From DATGLG01 sp035294245 (GTDB lineage Bacteria; Pseudomonadota; Alphaproteobacteria; JACZXZ01): a DNA stretch of 64,000 bases. Location of the stretch: NCBI GenBank assembly GCA_035294245.1, contig DATGLG010000017.1:62001-126000 (forward strand), read 5' to 3'. Position numbers and translations under genes: made by a program. Under the pieces are notes generated by a model. The model did not search any database. It saw nothing but the letters and a program-made list of their open reading frames with translations, and was not told where the DNA came from. Below, piece by piece: positions 32,559 through 40,205 of this stretch (the first letter of the stretch is position 1; each line of letters begins with the position of its first letter).

Positions 32559-34682
32559 ATGACGATCCTTAGCCTCGCCAACTTCACCGTCGACAGCAAG
32601 GGCACCGTCACCTTTTCGGGTATCGGCTCGGGGATCGATTTCCACAAGATCGCCGACGAGGTGATCAAGGCGAAGCAGGCGCCCGTGGACCGCATGAGCG
32701 CCGATATCACGAGCGGCCAGAAGAAGATTGCCGAGTTGCAGAAGCTTCAGGCCTTGCTCGACAGCCTGCAGAGCTCGGTGTCGCGACTTTATGGCGCCCT
32801 CTCCTTCGATAATGCGCAAGACAGCTTCTCGGCGAAGGCGGTGGCGACCCAGAGCAGCCGGCTCGATGGCGCAGCGCCCTCGCCGGCGAGCAGCATTCTC
32901 GCCGTCACCACGACGAGCCTGGCGCAGACGGGTAATCATCAACTCCAGGTGCTCCAGCTCGCCGCGGCGCACAAGCTCGGTAGCGCCGGCTTCGCCAGCC
33001 TGGCGAGCGATCTCGGCACGGCAAGCGGCGGAGGCTCGCTTTCCGGCAGCTTTACCCTGAACGGCGTGACCATCGATGTGCTTCCGACCGACCGCCTCGC
33101 CGATCTGCGCGACCGCATCAACGCCGCCAATACGGGGGCCAACCCAACCGGCGTCACCGCCAGCATCATCTCGATCAGCCCGAGCGAAAATCTGCTGGTC
33201 CTGAGCGCCGATCAGACGGGGGTTCCGATCACTCTTGCCGACCCGGGTGGCAGCGGCGTGCTGGCGCGGCTCGGCTTCTCGAGCGACGGCGGGCAAAGCT
33301 TCCTCAATCAGCTGCAAGCACCGCAACCGGCGCAATTCACGGTCGACGGGCTGACCGATCCAGGCAAATTCCAATCGGCGGTCCAAGCGAGCCCGTCGAA
33401 CGCCGCCTTCGGCGGTTACACGACCGTGTCTGCCGGCACTTTCGAGGTGCTCGGCGGCAATGGGGAGGTGCTGGGCAGCATCGCCTATGATGGCAGCGAT
33501 TCCCTCGACAGCTTGGCCGCGAAGCTCAACGACATTCCCGGCATCGCGGCCGTCGTGGTTCAGAGCCGCACGGGGCCGCAGCTCATGGTTAGCAAGAGCA
33601 ACGGAGAGCGGATCGGCTTCGCGCAGGACACGGGCAATCTGCTCCAGCAAATCGGGATGACCAATCAGCCCCTCGTCCTCACTCGGCCCAGCAACACGAT
33701 CGACGATCTTTTCTCGGGGATGACGATCAATCTCTTTCGCGCCGAGAAGGGTACGACGGTCGATATTCAGGTCACACGCGACTTTGTCGCCATCAAGACC
33801 AGTATCGAAGCCTTCGTGCAGGCCTATAACGCCGTGCGGCAATTCATCAATACCGAGAATAGGAGCGATCTCAAGACCGGCGGGCCGGCGGCCGATGCCG
33901 GTCCTCTCTTCGGCGACAGCATGATGAACGGGATTCGCGATCAGCTTTCGGCAATCATCGGCGGCGGTGCGCTTGGGCTTAGCCCGGAATTTTCGAGCCT
34001 GGCCCAGATCGGCATCGGCTTCGTCAACAACGCCGCCCTCGTCGACTCGACCCTCGCCGATACGCTGTCGATTAACGAAGCCAAGCTCAACCAGGCCCTG
34101 ATCAATAATTCCGGCGATGTGCAGCGGCTGTTTGCCTTCAATTTCTCGAGCGCCGATCCTCGGGTGACGCTTGTCGGATTCAGCGACGACTCACCGGCTT
34201 ATAGCTCGTCCGGATATGTCTTGAACCTCGCTTATGATGCATCGGCCGGGCGGCTGAGCTCCGCCAATCTGGGTGGCACCCCCGATGGCGCGGATGACGG
34301 CAGCGCCACCGTCGACGGGCAGAGCATCACGATGAGCGGCAAGACGGGTGCGAGCGGGCTGCGGCTCTACTATTCGGGCAACACCAGCCTGAGCGGCGTG
34401 CAGGTGAATTTCACGATTGGCGTCGGCACCCAGCTCTATTTCCGGCTCAAGGCGATGACCGATCCCATATCGGGACTGATCCAGAATGCCGTCGCAGGCC
34501 TCAAGACGCAGGGCCAGCGGAGCCAGGACACGATTGACCGCTATATGCGAGAACTCCATCTGACCAAGCAGTCCCTGCTCGAGAAATTCAATCGCGCGGA
34601 GACGATCATCGGCCGGCTCAACGCGATCAAGGAGAGCGTCCTTCAGCTCCTTGGCAACACTAACGACAATACGAAGCATTGA
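32559..34682 (+). CDS. fliD: flagellar hook-associated protein 2 (filament cap)
   Basis: 707 aa, longer than the E. coli protein. The N-terminal FliD_N region (SGIGSGIDFHKIADEVIKAKQAPVDRM is split by my limit; see GIGSGIDFHKIADEVIKAKQ) and a coiled C-terminal region (DRYMRELHLTKQSLLEKFNR, IIGRLNAIKESVLQLL) bracket a Ser/Gly/Ala-rich surface part with FliD_C signs (MTDPISGLIQNAVAGLK). It is exported by the flagellar secretion system and caps the filament so flagellin can polymerise. No other flagellar gene is in the window, but the sigma54-like promoter upstream fits the flagellar hierarchy. Confidence 0.88.
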   Translation: MTILSLANFTVDSKGTVTFSGIGSGIDFHKIADEVIKAKQAPVDRMSADITSGQKKIAELQKLQALLDSLQSSVSRLYGALSFDNAQDSFSAKAVATQSSRLDGAAPSPASSILAVTTTSLAQTGNHQLQVLQLAAAHKLGSAGFASLASDLGTASGGGSLSGSFTLNGVTIDVLPTDRLADLRDRINAANTGANPTGVTASIISISPSENLLVLSADQTGVPITLADPGGSGVLARLGFSSDGGQSFLNQLQAPQPAQFTVDGLTDPGKFQSAVQASPSNAAFGGYTTVSAGTFEVLGGNGEVLGSIAYDGSDSLDSLAAKLNDIPGIAAVVVQSRTGPQLMVSKSNGERIGFAQDTGNLLQQIGMTNQPLVLTRPSNTIDDLFSGMTINLFRAEKGTTVDIQVTRDFVAIKTSIEAFVQAYNAVRQFINTENRSDLKTGGPAADAGPLFGDSMMNGIRDQLSAIIGGGALGLSPEFSSLAQIGIGFVNNAALVDSTLADTLSINEAKLNQALINNSGDVQRLFAFNFSSADPRVTLVGFSDDSPAYSSSGYVLNLAYDASAGRLSSANLGGTPDGADDGSATVDGQSITMSGKTGASGLRLYYSGNTSLSGVQVNFTIGVGTQLYFRLKAMTDPISGLIQNAVAGLKTQGQRSQDTIDRYMRELHLTKQSLLEKFNRAETIIGRLNAIKESVLQLLGNTNDNTKH

Positions 34683-34753
34683 GCGACCCGGTCGCCATCG
34701 CCCGGCCGTATCCGGCGCTTCGGGATGCGCCCGGTTCCCAAGCACCACCGCCT

Positions 34754-34782
34754 TTGCATTGCCGGCCGCTTTGCAGTATGAA
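34754..34782 (+). promoter_or_regulatory. putative promoter of tRNA-Arg
   Basis: TTGCAT (34754-34759) and TATGAA (34777-34782) with a 17-base spacer, about 28 bp before the mature tRNA 5' end. The -10 element lies within a hairpin (34762-34791), so the same stretch could also act in ending fliD transcription. Confidence 0.4.
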
Positions 34783-34791
34783 AGCGGCCGG
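34762..34791 (+). repeat. 11-bp perfect inverted repeat between fliD and tRNA-Arg
   Basis: CCGGCCGCTTT and AAAGCGGCCGG flank an 8-base loop. There is no T-run after it, so as a terminator for fliD it would be atypical. It overlaps the putative tRNA promoter. Confidence 0.55.
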
Positions 34792-34809
34792 GGCCCATGG
34801 CTTCCCGAC

Positions 34810-34886
34810 GCGCCCGTAGCTCAGCTGGATAGAGCGTTGCCCTCCGGAGGCAAAGGTCAGGGGTTCGAATCCCTTCGGGCGCGCCA
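34810..34886 (+). tRNA. tRNA-Arg, anticodon CCG
   Basis: 77 nt including an encoded CCA. The acceptor stem GCGCCCG pairs with CGGGCGC; the D arm is GCTC-AGCTGGATA-GAGC; the anticodon stem TTGCC/GGCAA encloses the loop CTCCGGA, giving anticodon CCG (reads CGG). The T arm is AGGGG-TTCGAAT-CCCTT. All stems are intact. Confidence 0.97.
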
Positions 34887-34912
34887 TTCTCGAACGGTTC
34901 GACCTACAAGGC

Positions 34913-34938
34913 TTATCCCCTCTTGGTCGAATACATGG
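34913..34938 (+). repeat. tandem repeat unit A after tRNA-Arg
   Basis: 26 bp beginning TTATCCCCTCTTGGTCG. It matches unit B (34940-34965) at 23 of 26 positions with a 27-bp period. It lies 26 bp past the tRNA 3' end. Possibly the remnant of an insertion next to the tRNA, though no att-type copy of the tRNA 3' end was seen. Confidence 0.75.
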
Positions 34939-35099
34939 TTTATCTCCTCTTGGTCGGATACATGCCGCTACCGCTGCGACTTGCGGCTGGGGAGCTCCTT
35001 GCGCCGGCCGAGGTCGGCAAGATGTGGCGCGACGCCAGCGTCGCGGCAGGCGGCCCGGTTAAGAACGGCCGCAGCATCATCCGCCGCGCGAGTGCATGA
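34935..35099 (+). CDS. possible small ORF (54 aa) coupled to the anion permease
   Basis: 54 codons beginning MVYLLLVGYMPLPLRLAAGE and ending NGRSIIRRASA. The stop overlaps the permease start (ATGA), a mark of translational coupling. There is no clear ribosome site and no recognised family, and its start lies inside the tandem repeat. It may be a leader peptide or chance. Confidence 0.25.
   Translation: MVYLLLVGYMPLPLRLAAGELLAPAEVGKMWRDASVAAGGPVKNGRSIIRRASA
34940..34965 (+). repeat. tandem repeat unit B after tRNA-Arg
   Basis: 26 bp beginning TTATCTCCTCTTGGTCG. The two units end in near-identical GAATACATGG / GGATACATGC. Unit A's ATG starts a 54-codon open frame that reads through unit B. 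Confidence 0.75.
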
Positions 35100-36322
35100 C
35101 CGGCTTCGTCGTCGCCGTTTTCATCCTTACCTATATCGGCATGGCCCTTGGGCGATTTCCCGGCCTGCGGATCGATCGCTCCGGGATCGCGATGATCGCC
35201 GCGGTGGTGCTGGCCGCCACTGGTGCCGTTCCCGCCGAGACGCTTGCGGCTGCGATCCATTTCCCGACCCTGCTGCTGCTGGCGGCGCTGATGATCCTCT
35301 CCGCGCGCTTTGCGGCGGCAGGATTTTACGACGCGGCTGCGGCGTGGACAGCGCGCCAGGCGCGGCGGCCGGTGCTTCTTCTCGCCGTCACTGTGGCGGT
35401 CGGCGGCGCGCTCTCGGCATTTCTCGTCAACGACATCGTCGTCTTCGCGATGACCCCGCTCCTCTGCGCCGGGCTCAAGGCGCGCGGGCTCGACCCGCGG
35501 CCCTTTCTCGCCGCTCTTGCGGGGGCCAGCAACGCGGGCTCGGCCGCAACGCTCATCGGCAATCCGCAGAACATCCTGATTGGCCAGGCCGGCGGCCTCG
35601 ACTTCTGGAGTTTCCTTGTCGCGGCAGCCGTCCCCGCCATGGTCTCGCTCGGCATTGTCTTTGCCGTCGTCGCCTTTGCCTGGCGCGACACGCTTGCCAG
35701 CGAGGCAACGTCGCCGCGGCCGGCGCCGATCGCATTCGACAAGCGGCAAACGACGATCTGCTTCGTCGCCATTCTTGTCTTGCTCGCCCTCTTCGCCACG
35801 CCGGTGCCGCGGGCGATCTCTGCCCTCATCGTCGCGGCACTCCTCATCGTCAGCCGGACCGTGCCGAGCCGCAGGCTCTTCTCCGATATCGATCTCCCTC
35901 TACTGATCCTCTTCGCCGGGCTCTTCATCGCCAACGAGGCCGTCGTCCGCACCGGCGTCGCCGAAACAGGCGTGCGCTGGCTCGCAGCCCATGACCTGCT
36001 GCCCTCCCATCTTGCGATCCTCGCGCCGGTGGCGCTCCTGCTCAGCAACACGATCGGCAATGTGCCGGCGGTGGTAATGATCCTCAAGGTGTGGCAGGGG
36101 ATACCGTCGGGGACGCTGATCGGGCTCGCCATTCTCTCAACCCTCGCCGGCAACCTCTTCCTTGTCGGCAGCCTCGCCAATCTCATCGTCGCCGAGCGCG
36201 CGCAAGCGGCAGGTGTCCGACTCTCCTTCATCGATCACGCCCGGGCCGGCGTGCCCGTCACGATCGCCTCCATGACGGCGGCCAGCCTGTGGCTCTGGAT
36301 GACGGGGTATATGCGACTCTAG
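35096..36322 (+). CDS. SLC13/ArsB-superfamily anion permease
   Basis: 408 aa, roughly ten to eleven hydrophobic helices. The two family repeats are visible: ALSAFLVNDIVVFAMTPLLC with NAGSAATLIGNPQNILIG in the first half, and LLSNTIGNVPAVVMIL with STLAGNLFLVGSLANLIVAE in the second. These NxxGNPQN and SNTIGN stretches form the substrate and Na site in SLC13/CitT and ArsB-like proteins. The anion cannot be named (dicarboxylate, arsenite and sulfate carriers share the fold). It follows tRNA-Arg on the same strand. Confidence 0.82.
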   Translation: MTGFVVAVFILTYIGMALGRFPGLRIDRSGIAMIAAVVLAATGAVPAETLAAAIHFPTLLLLAALMILSARFAAAGFYDAAAAWTARQARRPVLLLAVTVAVGGALSAFLVNDIVVFAMTPLLCAGLKARGLDPRPFLAALAGASNAGSAATLIGNPQNILIGQAGGLDFWSFLVAAAVPAMVSLGIVFAVVAFAWRDTLASEATSPRPAPIAFDKRQTTICFVAILVLLALFATPVPRAISALIVAALLIVSRTVPSRRLFSDIDLPLLILFAGLFIANEAVVRTGVAETGVRWLAAHDLLPSHLAILAPVALLLSNTIGNVPAVVMILKVWQGIPSGTLIGLAILSTLAGNLFLVGSLANLIVAERAQAAGVRLSFIDHARAGVPVTIASMTAASLWLWMTGYMRL

Positions 36323-36399
36323 CCCGGGTTGAACCCGGGCGCGCGCCGCGCCACATCTTCTTCATCCGCCCCCGGCGGCCTTTCTGAAAGGATGATGCG

Positions 36400-37218
36400 A
36401 TGACCCCCGAAGAACGCGATCTCATCAGCGGCCTCTTTGAGCGGCTCAAGGGCGCCGAAACCGGGCAAAAGGATCGCGAAGCGGACGACCTCATCAACCG
36501 GCTCGTCGTCCAGCACCCCTCGGCCCCCTATCTCCTCACCCAGCTCGCCCTCGTGCAGGAGCATGCCCTCACCAACGCCCAGACGCGCATCAGCCGGCTC
36601 GAGGCCGAGCTCGCAGAGGCCAAGCGCGCCCAGCCGCAGCAAGGGGGCGGCGGCACGAGCTTCCTCGGCGGACTGATCGGGCGCGGTCCTTGGGGTGCCC
36701 GCGAGGCCTCGCCTCAGCCGCCGCCGGCAGCCGCGCCGACACAGGGGCGCGCCTCCGGGCCGGCGCCCGGAACGACGGCGCCCTGGAGCGGCTCGGTGCC
36801 GCCCACGGCGCCCTCACCAGGCGGCGGCTTCCTCCACCAAGCCCTCTCGACGGCAGCAGGCGTTGCCGGCGGCGCCTTGCTCTTCGACGGCATTCGCAGC
36901 CTGTTCTGGCACAATCCCGGACCTTTCGGCCCTGCGCTCGGCGCCAGCTGGGGCGGGGGCAGCGGCTGGGCGCAGCCCGCAGGTGTCAACGAGACGATCG
37001 TGAACAATTATTACGGCGATGCCGGAAGCAGCGACCCCGGCCAGAGCGATCCCTCGGCCGATCCGAACGCGGGCGTCGTCGACACCGGCTATAGCCCCGA
37101 CGACAGCGGCCAGCTCGATGATCAGGGCGGCATTCAGGACGCCGATTTCAGCGATAACGGGGGCGACTTCGATAGTGGCGGCGATTTCGGCGGGGGCGAC
37201 GATACAAGCTTCACCTAA
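36400..37218 (+). CDS. DUF2076-domain protein
   Basis: 272 aa. The N-terminus MTPEERDLISGLFERLKGAE with DREADDLINRLVVQHPSAPY is the DUF2076 block, and a coiled stretch (NAQTRISRLEAELAEAKRAQ) follows. A Pro/Gly/Ala-rich central part contains one hydrophobic segment (TAAGVAGGALLFDGIRSLFW), and the C-terminus is extremely acidic and Gly-rich (SDNGGDFDSGGDFGGGDD). Family members are called periplasmic ligand-binding sensor proteins, but the function is not established. The ATG follows GAAAGGATGATGCG, which includes a good ribosome site. It converges on the FTR1 gene. Confidence 0.8.
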   Translation: MTPEERDLISGLFERLKGAETGQKDREADDLINRLVVQHPSAPYLLTQLALVQEHALTNAQTRISRLEAELAEAKRAQPQQGGGGTSFLGGLIGRGPWGAREASPQPPPAAAPTQGRASGPAPGTTAPWSGSVPPTAPSPGGGFLHQALSTAAGVAGGALLFDGIRSLFWHNPGPFGPALGASWGGGSGWAQPAGVNETIVNNYYGDAGSSDPGQSDPSADPNAGVVDTGYSPDDSGQLDDQGGIQDADFSDNGGDFDSGGDFGGGDDTSFT

Positions 37219-37237
37219 GCGGCGAGGCTGAGCCTTA

Positions 37238-38083
37238 TCAAGCTTCGACAGTGCGCGACGCCCGCGTCGACGCCAGCCGCGGCGACGGGCGTGTGAGGCG
37301 CATCAACCCAAAGATCACCGCCACCGTCACGGCATAGAAGATCACCTGCAATCCGTCGGGCTCGGCAATATAGCCGACGAGCGTGTGTAGCACGCGGCCA
37401 ACGATGCTCGTCTCCGACAGAATCTGTGACGTGTTCCAAAGCGTGCCGCCAACGGAGGGCAGGAAGCCAGCCTGCATCAGGAAGCCGGCGCCCTGCGCCG
37501 CCATGCCGGCCGCGAGGAGGAGGATGAGCCAGCTCGTCACCGTGAAGAGCCGACGGATGGGGATGCGCACGAGGCCGAAATAGGTGACGAGGCCGGCGAG
37601 AACGCCTGCGGCCAGCCCGAGCACGCCTCCGGCCACCATCTCGCCGGCGCCGCTCTGCCCGGCGGCGGCGATACCATAGACGAAAAGCACAACCTCCGAG
37701 CCTTCGCGCAACACGGCCAGGCCGACAACGATGGAAAGGGCATAGAGCGGACGTCGCCCCGCCTGGACATCGGCGCCGACACTGCTCATCTGCGCGGCGA
37801 TCTCGCGGCCATGCCGGCCCATCCAGACATTGTGCCAGCCCAGCATCACGACGGCCGCGAAGAGCACGCCGGCGTCGAAGACCTCCTGGCCCATGCCTTC
37901 GACCATATCCGAGATCGTCCCGGCGAAGGCGGCCACCAGGCTCGCAGCAAGCACTCCGGCGACGAGCCCCAGGCTCACCCAGCGACTGCGCCCGGCAATC
38001 CCTTTTGTCGCGGCGACCACGATGCCGATGACGAGGGCCGCTTCAAGCACCTCGCGGAAGACGATGATCGCAGTCGCAAGCAT
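37238..38083 (-). CDS. FTR1/EfeU-family iron permease
   Basis: 281 aa with seven predicted helices. It has both iron-handling REXXE motifs: REVLEAAL in helix 1 and LREGSEVVLF in helix 4. FTR1/EfeU moves iron across the inner membrane. The gene follows a periplasmic cupredoxin-domain gene by 15 bp, as in EfeUO-type systems, and both lie behind a Fur-like palindrome. No EfeB peroxidase is present. Confidence 0.93.
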   Translation of the reverse strand: MLATAIIVFREVLEAALVIGIVVAATKGIAGRSRWVSLGLVAGVLAASLVAAFAGTISDMVEGMGQEVFDAGVLFAAVVMLGWHNVWMGRHGREIAAQMSSVGADVQAGRRPLYALSIVVGLAVLREGSEVVLFVYGIAAAGQSGAGEMVAGGVLGLAAGVLAGLVTYFGLVRIPIRRLFTVTSWLILLLAAGMAAQGAGFLMQAGFLPSVGGTLWNTSQILSETSIVGRVLHTLVGYIAEPDGLQVIFYAVTVAVIFGLMRLTRPSPRLASTRASRTVEA

Positions 38084-38098
38084 GGGCGTCCTCGCCGG

Positions 38099-38467
38099 CT
38101 ATTTCGCGATGATCCGGCCCTTAGCCGTCGCGGCGTGATATTCGCCGATGAACTCATAGGTGCCTGGATCGAGTGGGCCGATATAGATGACCCCTTCCTT
38201 GCCGCCCGTGATGACCTTCTCCCGATGGAGCTGATCGCTGTCGAATTCCTCGGGCGTGGCATCCTGATTCTTGACCACCAGCTTCACCTTCCGGCCGGCC
38301 GGCACCTCCAGCACGTCCGGGACGAATTTGTGGTCCTTGATCGCAAGATCGTAGCTATCCCCCGCCGCCGCGACCGGATGGGGCAGCCCCGTTATCAGCA
38401 AGCCCGCCGAGAAGGCTAAAGCGGCGCCAAAAAGAGGCCGACCGAGGCGCAACCGAATAGAAGGCAT
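38099..38467 (-). CDS. periplasmic cupredoxin-domain protein, iron-uptake partner
   Basis: 122 aa from the ATG at 38467, with AGGAGAG four bases before it. A cleavable signal peptide (LFGAALAFSAGLLITG ... VAAAG) precedes one cupredoxin domain (YDLAIKDHKFVPDVLEVPAG, KLVVKNQDATPEEFDSDQLH, PLDPGTYEFIGEYHAATAKG). It resembles the N-terminal cupredoxin part of EfeO and the stand-alone EfeO-like proteins paired with FTR1. The pattern EEFDS...H lacks the classical His-Cys-Met copper set, so metal binding should not be assumed to be type 1 copper. Confidence 0.85.
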   Translation of the reverse strand: MPSIRLRLGRPLFGAALAFSAGLLITGLPHPVAAAGDSYDLAIKDHKFVPDVLEVPAGRKVKLVVKNQDATPEEFDSDQLHREKVITGGKEGVIYIGPLDPGTYEFIGEYHAATAKGRIIAK

Positions 38468-38528
38468 TATCTCTCCTCTCGACGCCGATCTGGGTAGGAT
38501 CGGCTTGGTTCTCCGGCGATGACAAATT

Positions 38529-38543
38529 TGCAAATCATTCGCA
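38529..38543. promoter_or_regulatory. Fur-type 7-1-7 palindrome in the iron-uptake promoter
   Basis: TGCAAATCATTCGCA: the half-site TGC(A/G)AAT repeats inverted around a single central base. It lies just downstream of the predicted start of transcription (-10 at 38565-38560), where repressor binding would block the cupredoxin-FTR1 operon. Fur/Mur-type recognition is inferred from the symmetry and the iron genes. Confidence 0.55.
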
Positions 38544-38559
38544 TCACCCTCCCGTGCAG

Positions 38560-38588
38560 TTAATAATCAGTCGCAAACTCGCTGTCAA
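38560..38588 (-). promoter_or_regulatory. sigma70 promoter of the cupredoxin-FTR1 operon
   Basis: A perfect TTGACA (38588-38583) and TATTAA (38565-38560) 17 bases apart on the minus strand, about 93 bp before the cupredoxin ATG. Among the promoters I fitted in this window this has the best -35. Confidence 0.7.
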
Positions 38589-38640
38589 GCCGGCACTATT
38601 GCGACAAAGCCCCGCGGCAAGCTCGCATCGACGATATGCG

Positions 38641-40104
38641 CTAGCGACCTAGGCGCGCGAGGGTTGCCGTGGTGCTTTGCCCCGGCTTGAGCTGGGCAAG
38701 AAGCACCCTCCCGCCATAGCTCTGAACGAAATCGGCGCCGACGACACGATCGACGGTGTAGTCGGCTCCTTTGACCAGCACGTCTGGCCGAAGCGTCTCG
38801 ATTAGCGCCAAAGGGGTATCCTCGGCGAAGATGACCACGAGATCGACGGTGGCGAGGGAAGCCAGCACCACTGCGCGCTCGCTGTCGTGCTGCACGGGAC
38901 GATTGGCGCCTTTAAGGCGCGTGACCGAGGCGTCGCTGTTGAGTCCGACCACGAGGCGGTCGCAGGCACCACGCGCCTGGGCAAGTAGAGATACATGCCC
39001 GGGATGGAGAAGATCGAAGCAGCCATTGGTGAAGCCGATCTTAAGGCCATGCCGCCGCCAGGTCTCCACGCGGTCGAGCGCTTCGCGCAAGGTGACGATC
39101 TTGGTCTCGTGGCTCAGCAATTCCTGGGCATGCAAGGCGGTGAAGATCTCGCTTGCATGGGCGACAGCGGTCCCCGCCTTGGCAACGACGATACCGGCCG
39201 CGACATTGGCGAGGCGCGCCGCATCGACGAGCGACAACCCGGCTGCCAGGCCGGCAGCGACTCCGGCCACGACGGTGTCGCCGGCGCCAGAGACGTCGAA
39301 GACCTCGCGTGCCTCGGCGGCGAGGTGATCGACGGCGCCGGCAGTTGTCACCAGAGTCATTCCGTCGGCGCCGCGCGTCACCAGAACGGCGCCGAAGCCG
39401 CAGCTCTCGATGAGCCGCTGCGCCGCAGTCACGATCTCCGCCTCGGTGCCGACGGGAAGGCGCGTCGCCGCGGCAAGCTCGGCACGATTGGGCGTCACCA
39501 GGTCGGCGCCGCGATAGCGGCCATAATCGAACCCCTTGGGATCGACAACAACGGGCCTCTTGCCGGCGCGAGCCGCCTCGATAACCTCGCGCAGCACCCG
39601 ATCGGTGAGCACGCCCTTGCCGTAATCCGACAGGACCACGACGTCTGCATCGGAAAGGGCGGCCTTGGCGCCCGCGATGAGCGTGGCCTCGCTGGCGGCG
39701 TCGATCGGCTTCACGCTCTCCTGGTCGGTGCGCAGGAGCTGTTGAGTGGCGGCGACAAAGCGGGTCTTGATACCGCTGGCGCGCCCCCGTTCCACGATCA
39801 GCGCCGGCTTCATCCCCTTCTCGGCCGCGAGGAGCGCTGCGATCTCGCGGCCGGCCGCATCGTCGCCGATCACCGCCTGGAAACGGGCGACGGCGCCAAG
39901 CGCCGCCAGGTTGCGCACGACATTGCCGGCGCCGCCCAGCATCGCCCGCTCGCGCTCGATGCGAAGAACGGGAATCGGCGCCTCGGGGGAGACCCGCTCG
40001 ACCGTGCCGTAGACATAGCGGTCGAGCATGGCATCGCCAAGGCAAAGGACTCTCACGCCGGACAGCGCCTGGGCGCGACTCGCCAATTCCGACCGATCGA
40101 TCAT
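38641..40104 (-). CDS. hldE: bifunctional heptose-7-phosphate kinase / heptose-1-phosphate adenylyltransferase
   Basis: 487 aa. The N-terminal ribokinase-like domain (about 1-325) has LGDAMLDRYVYGTVERVSPE, GGAGNVVRNLAALG and the catalytic FDVSGAGDTVVAGVAAGLA. The C-terminal nucleotidyltransferase (about 345-487) has IGFTNGCFDLLHPGHVSLL and RPDVLVKGADYTVDRVVGAD. The fused enzyme makes ADP-glycero-manno-heptose for the LPS inner core. It is transcribed away from the phosphatase gene by the same strand with a 101-bp gap between them. Confidence 0.96.
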   Translation of the reverse strand: MIDRSELASRAQALSGVRVLCLGDAMLDRYVYGTVERVSPEAPIPVLRIERERAMLGGAGNVVRNLAALGAVARFQAVIGDDAAGREIAALLAAEKGMKPALIVERGRASGIKTRFVAATQQLLRTDQESVKPIDAASEATLIAGAKAALSDADVVVLSDYGKGVLTDRVLREVIEAARAGKRPVVVDPKGFDYGRYRGADLVTPNRAELAAATRLPVGTEAEIVTAAQRLIESCGFGAVLVTRGADGMTLVTTAGAVDHLAAEAREVFDVSGAGDTVVAGVAAGLAAGLSLVDAARLANVAAGIVVAKAGTAVAHASEIFTALHAQELLSHETKIVTLREALDRVETWRRHGLKIGFTNGCFDLLHPGHVSLLAQARGACDRLVVGLNSDASVTRLKGANRPVQHDSERAVVLASLATVDLVVIFAEDTPLALIETLRPDVLVKGADYTVDRVVGADFVQSYGGRVLLAQLKPGQSTTATLARLGR

Positions 40105-40205
40105 GCCACGCTTAGCCGGACGAGAACCGCCCCCTCATCTAAGGCCGTGCGACCGCAGCATCCTGCCGCCTGTGAATGGCGGCCACTATCGAAGGTCTTT
40201 TGTCC

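Noticed and set aside
34810..34965. tRNA-Arg as an attachment site of an integrated element
   Set aside because: No integrase gene and no second copy of the tRNA 3' end in the window; the downstream repeats alone do not show it.
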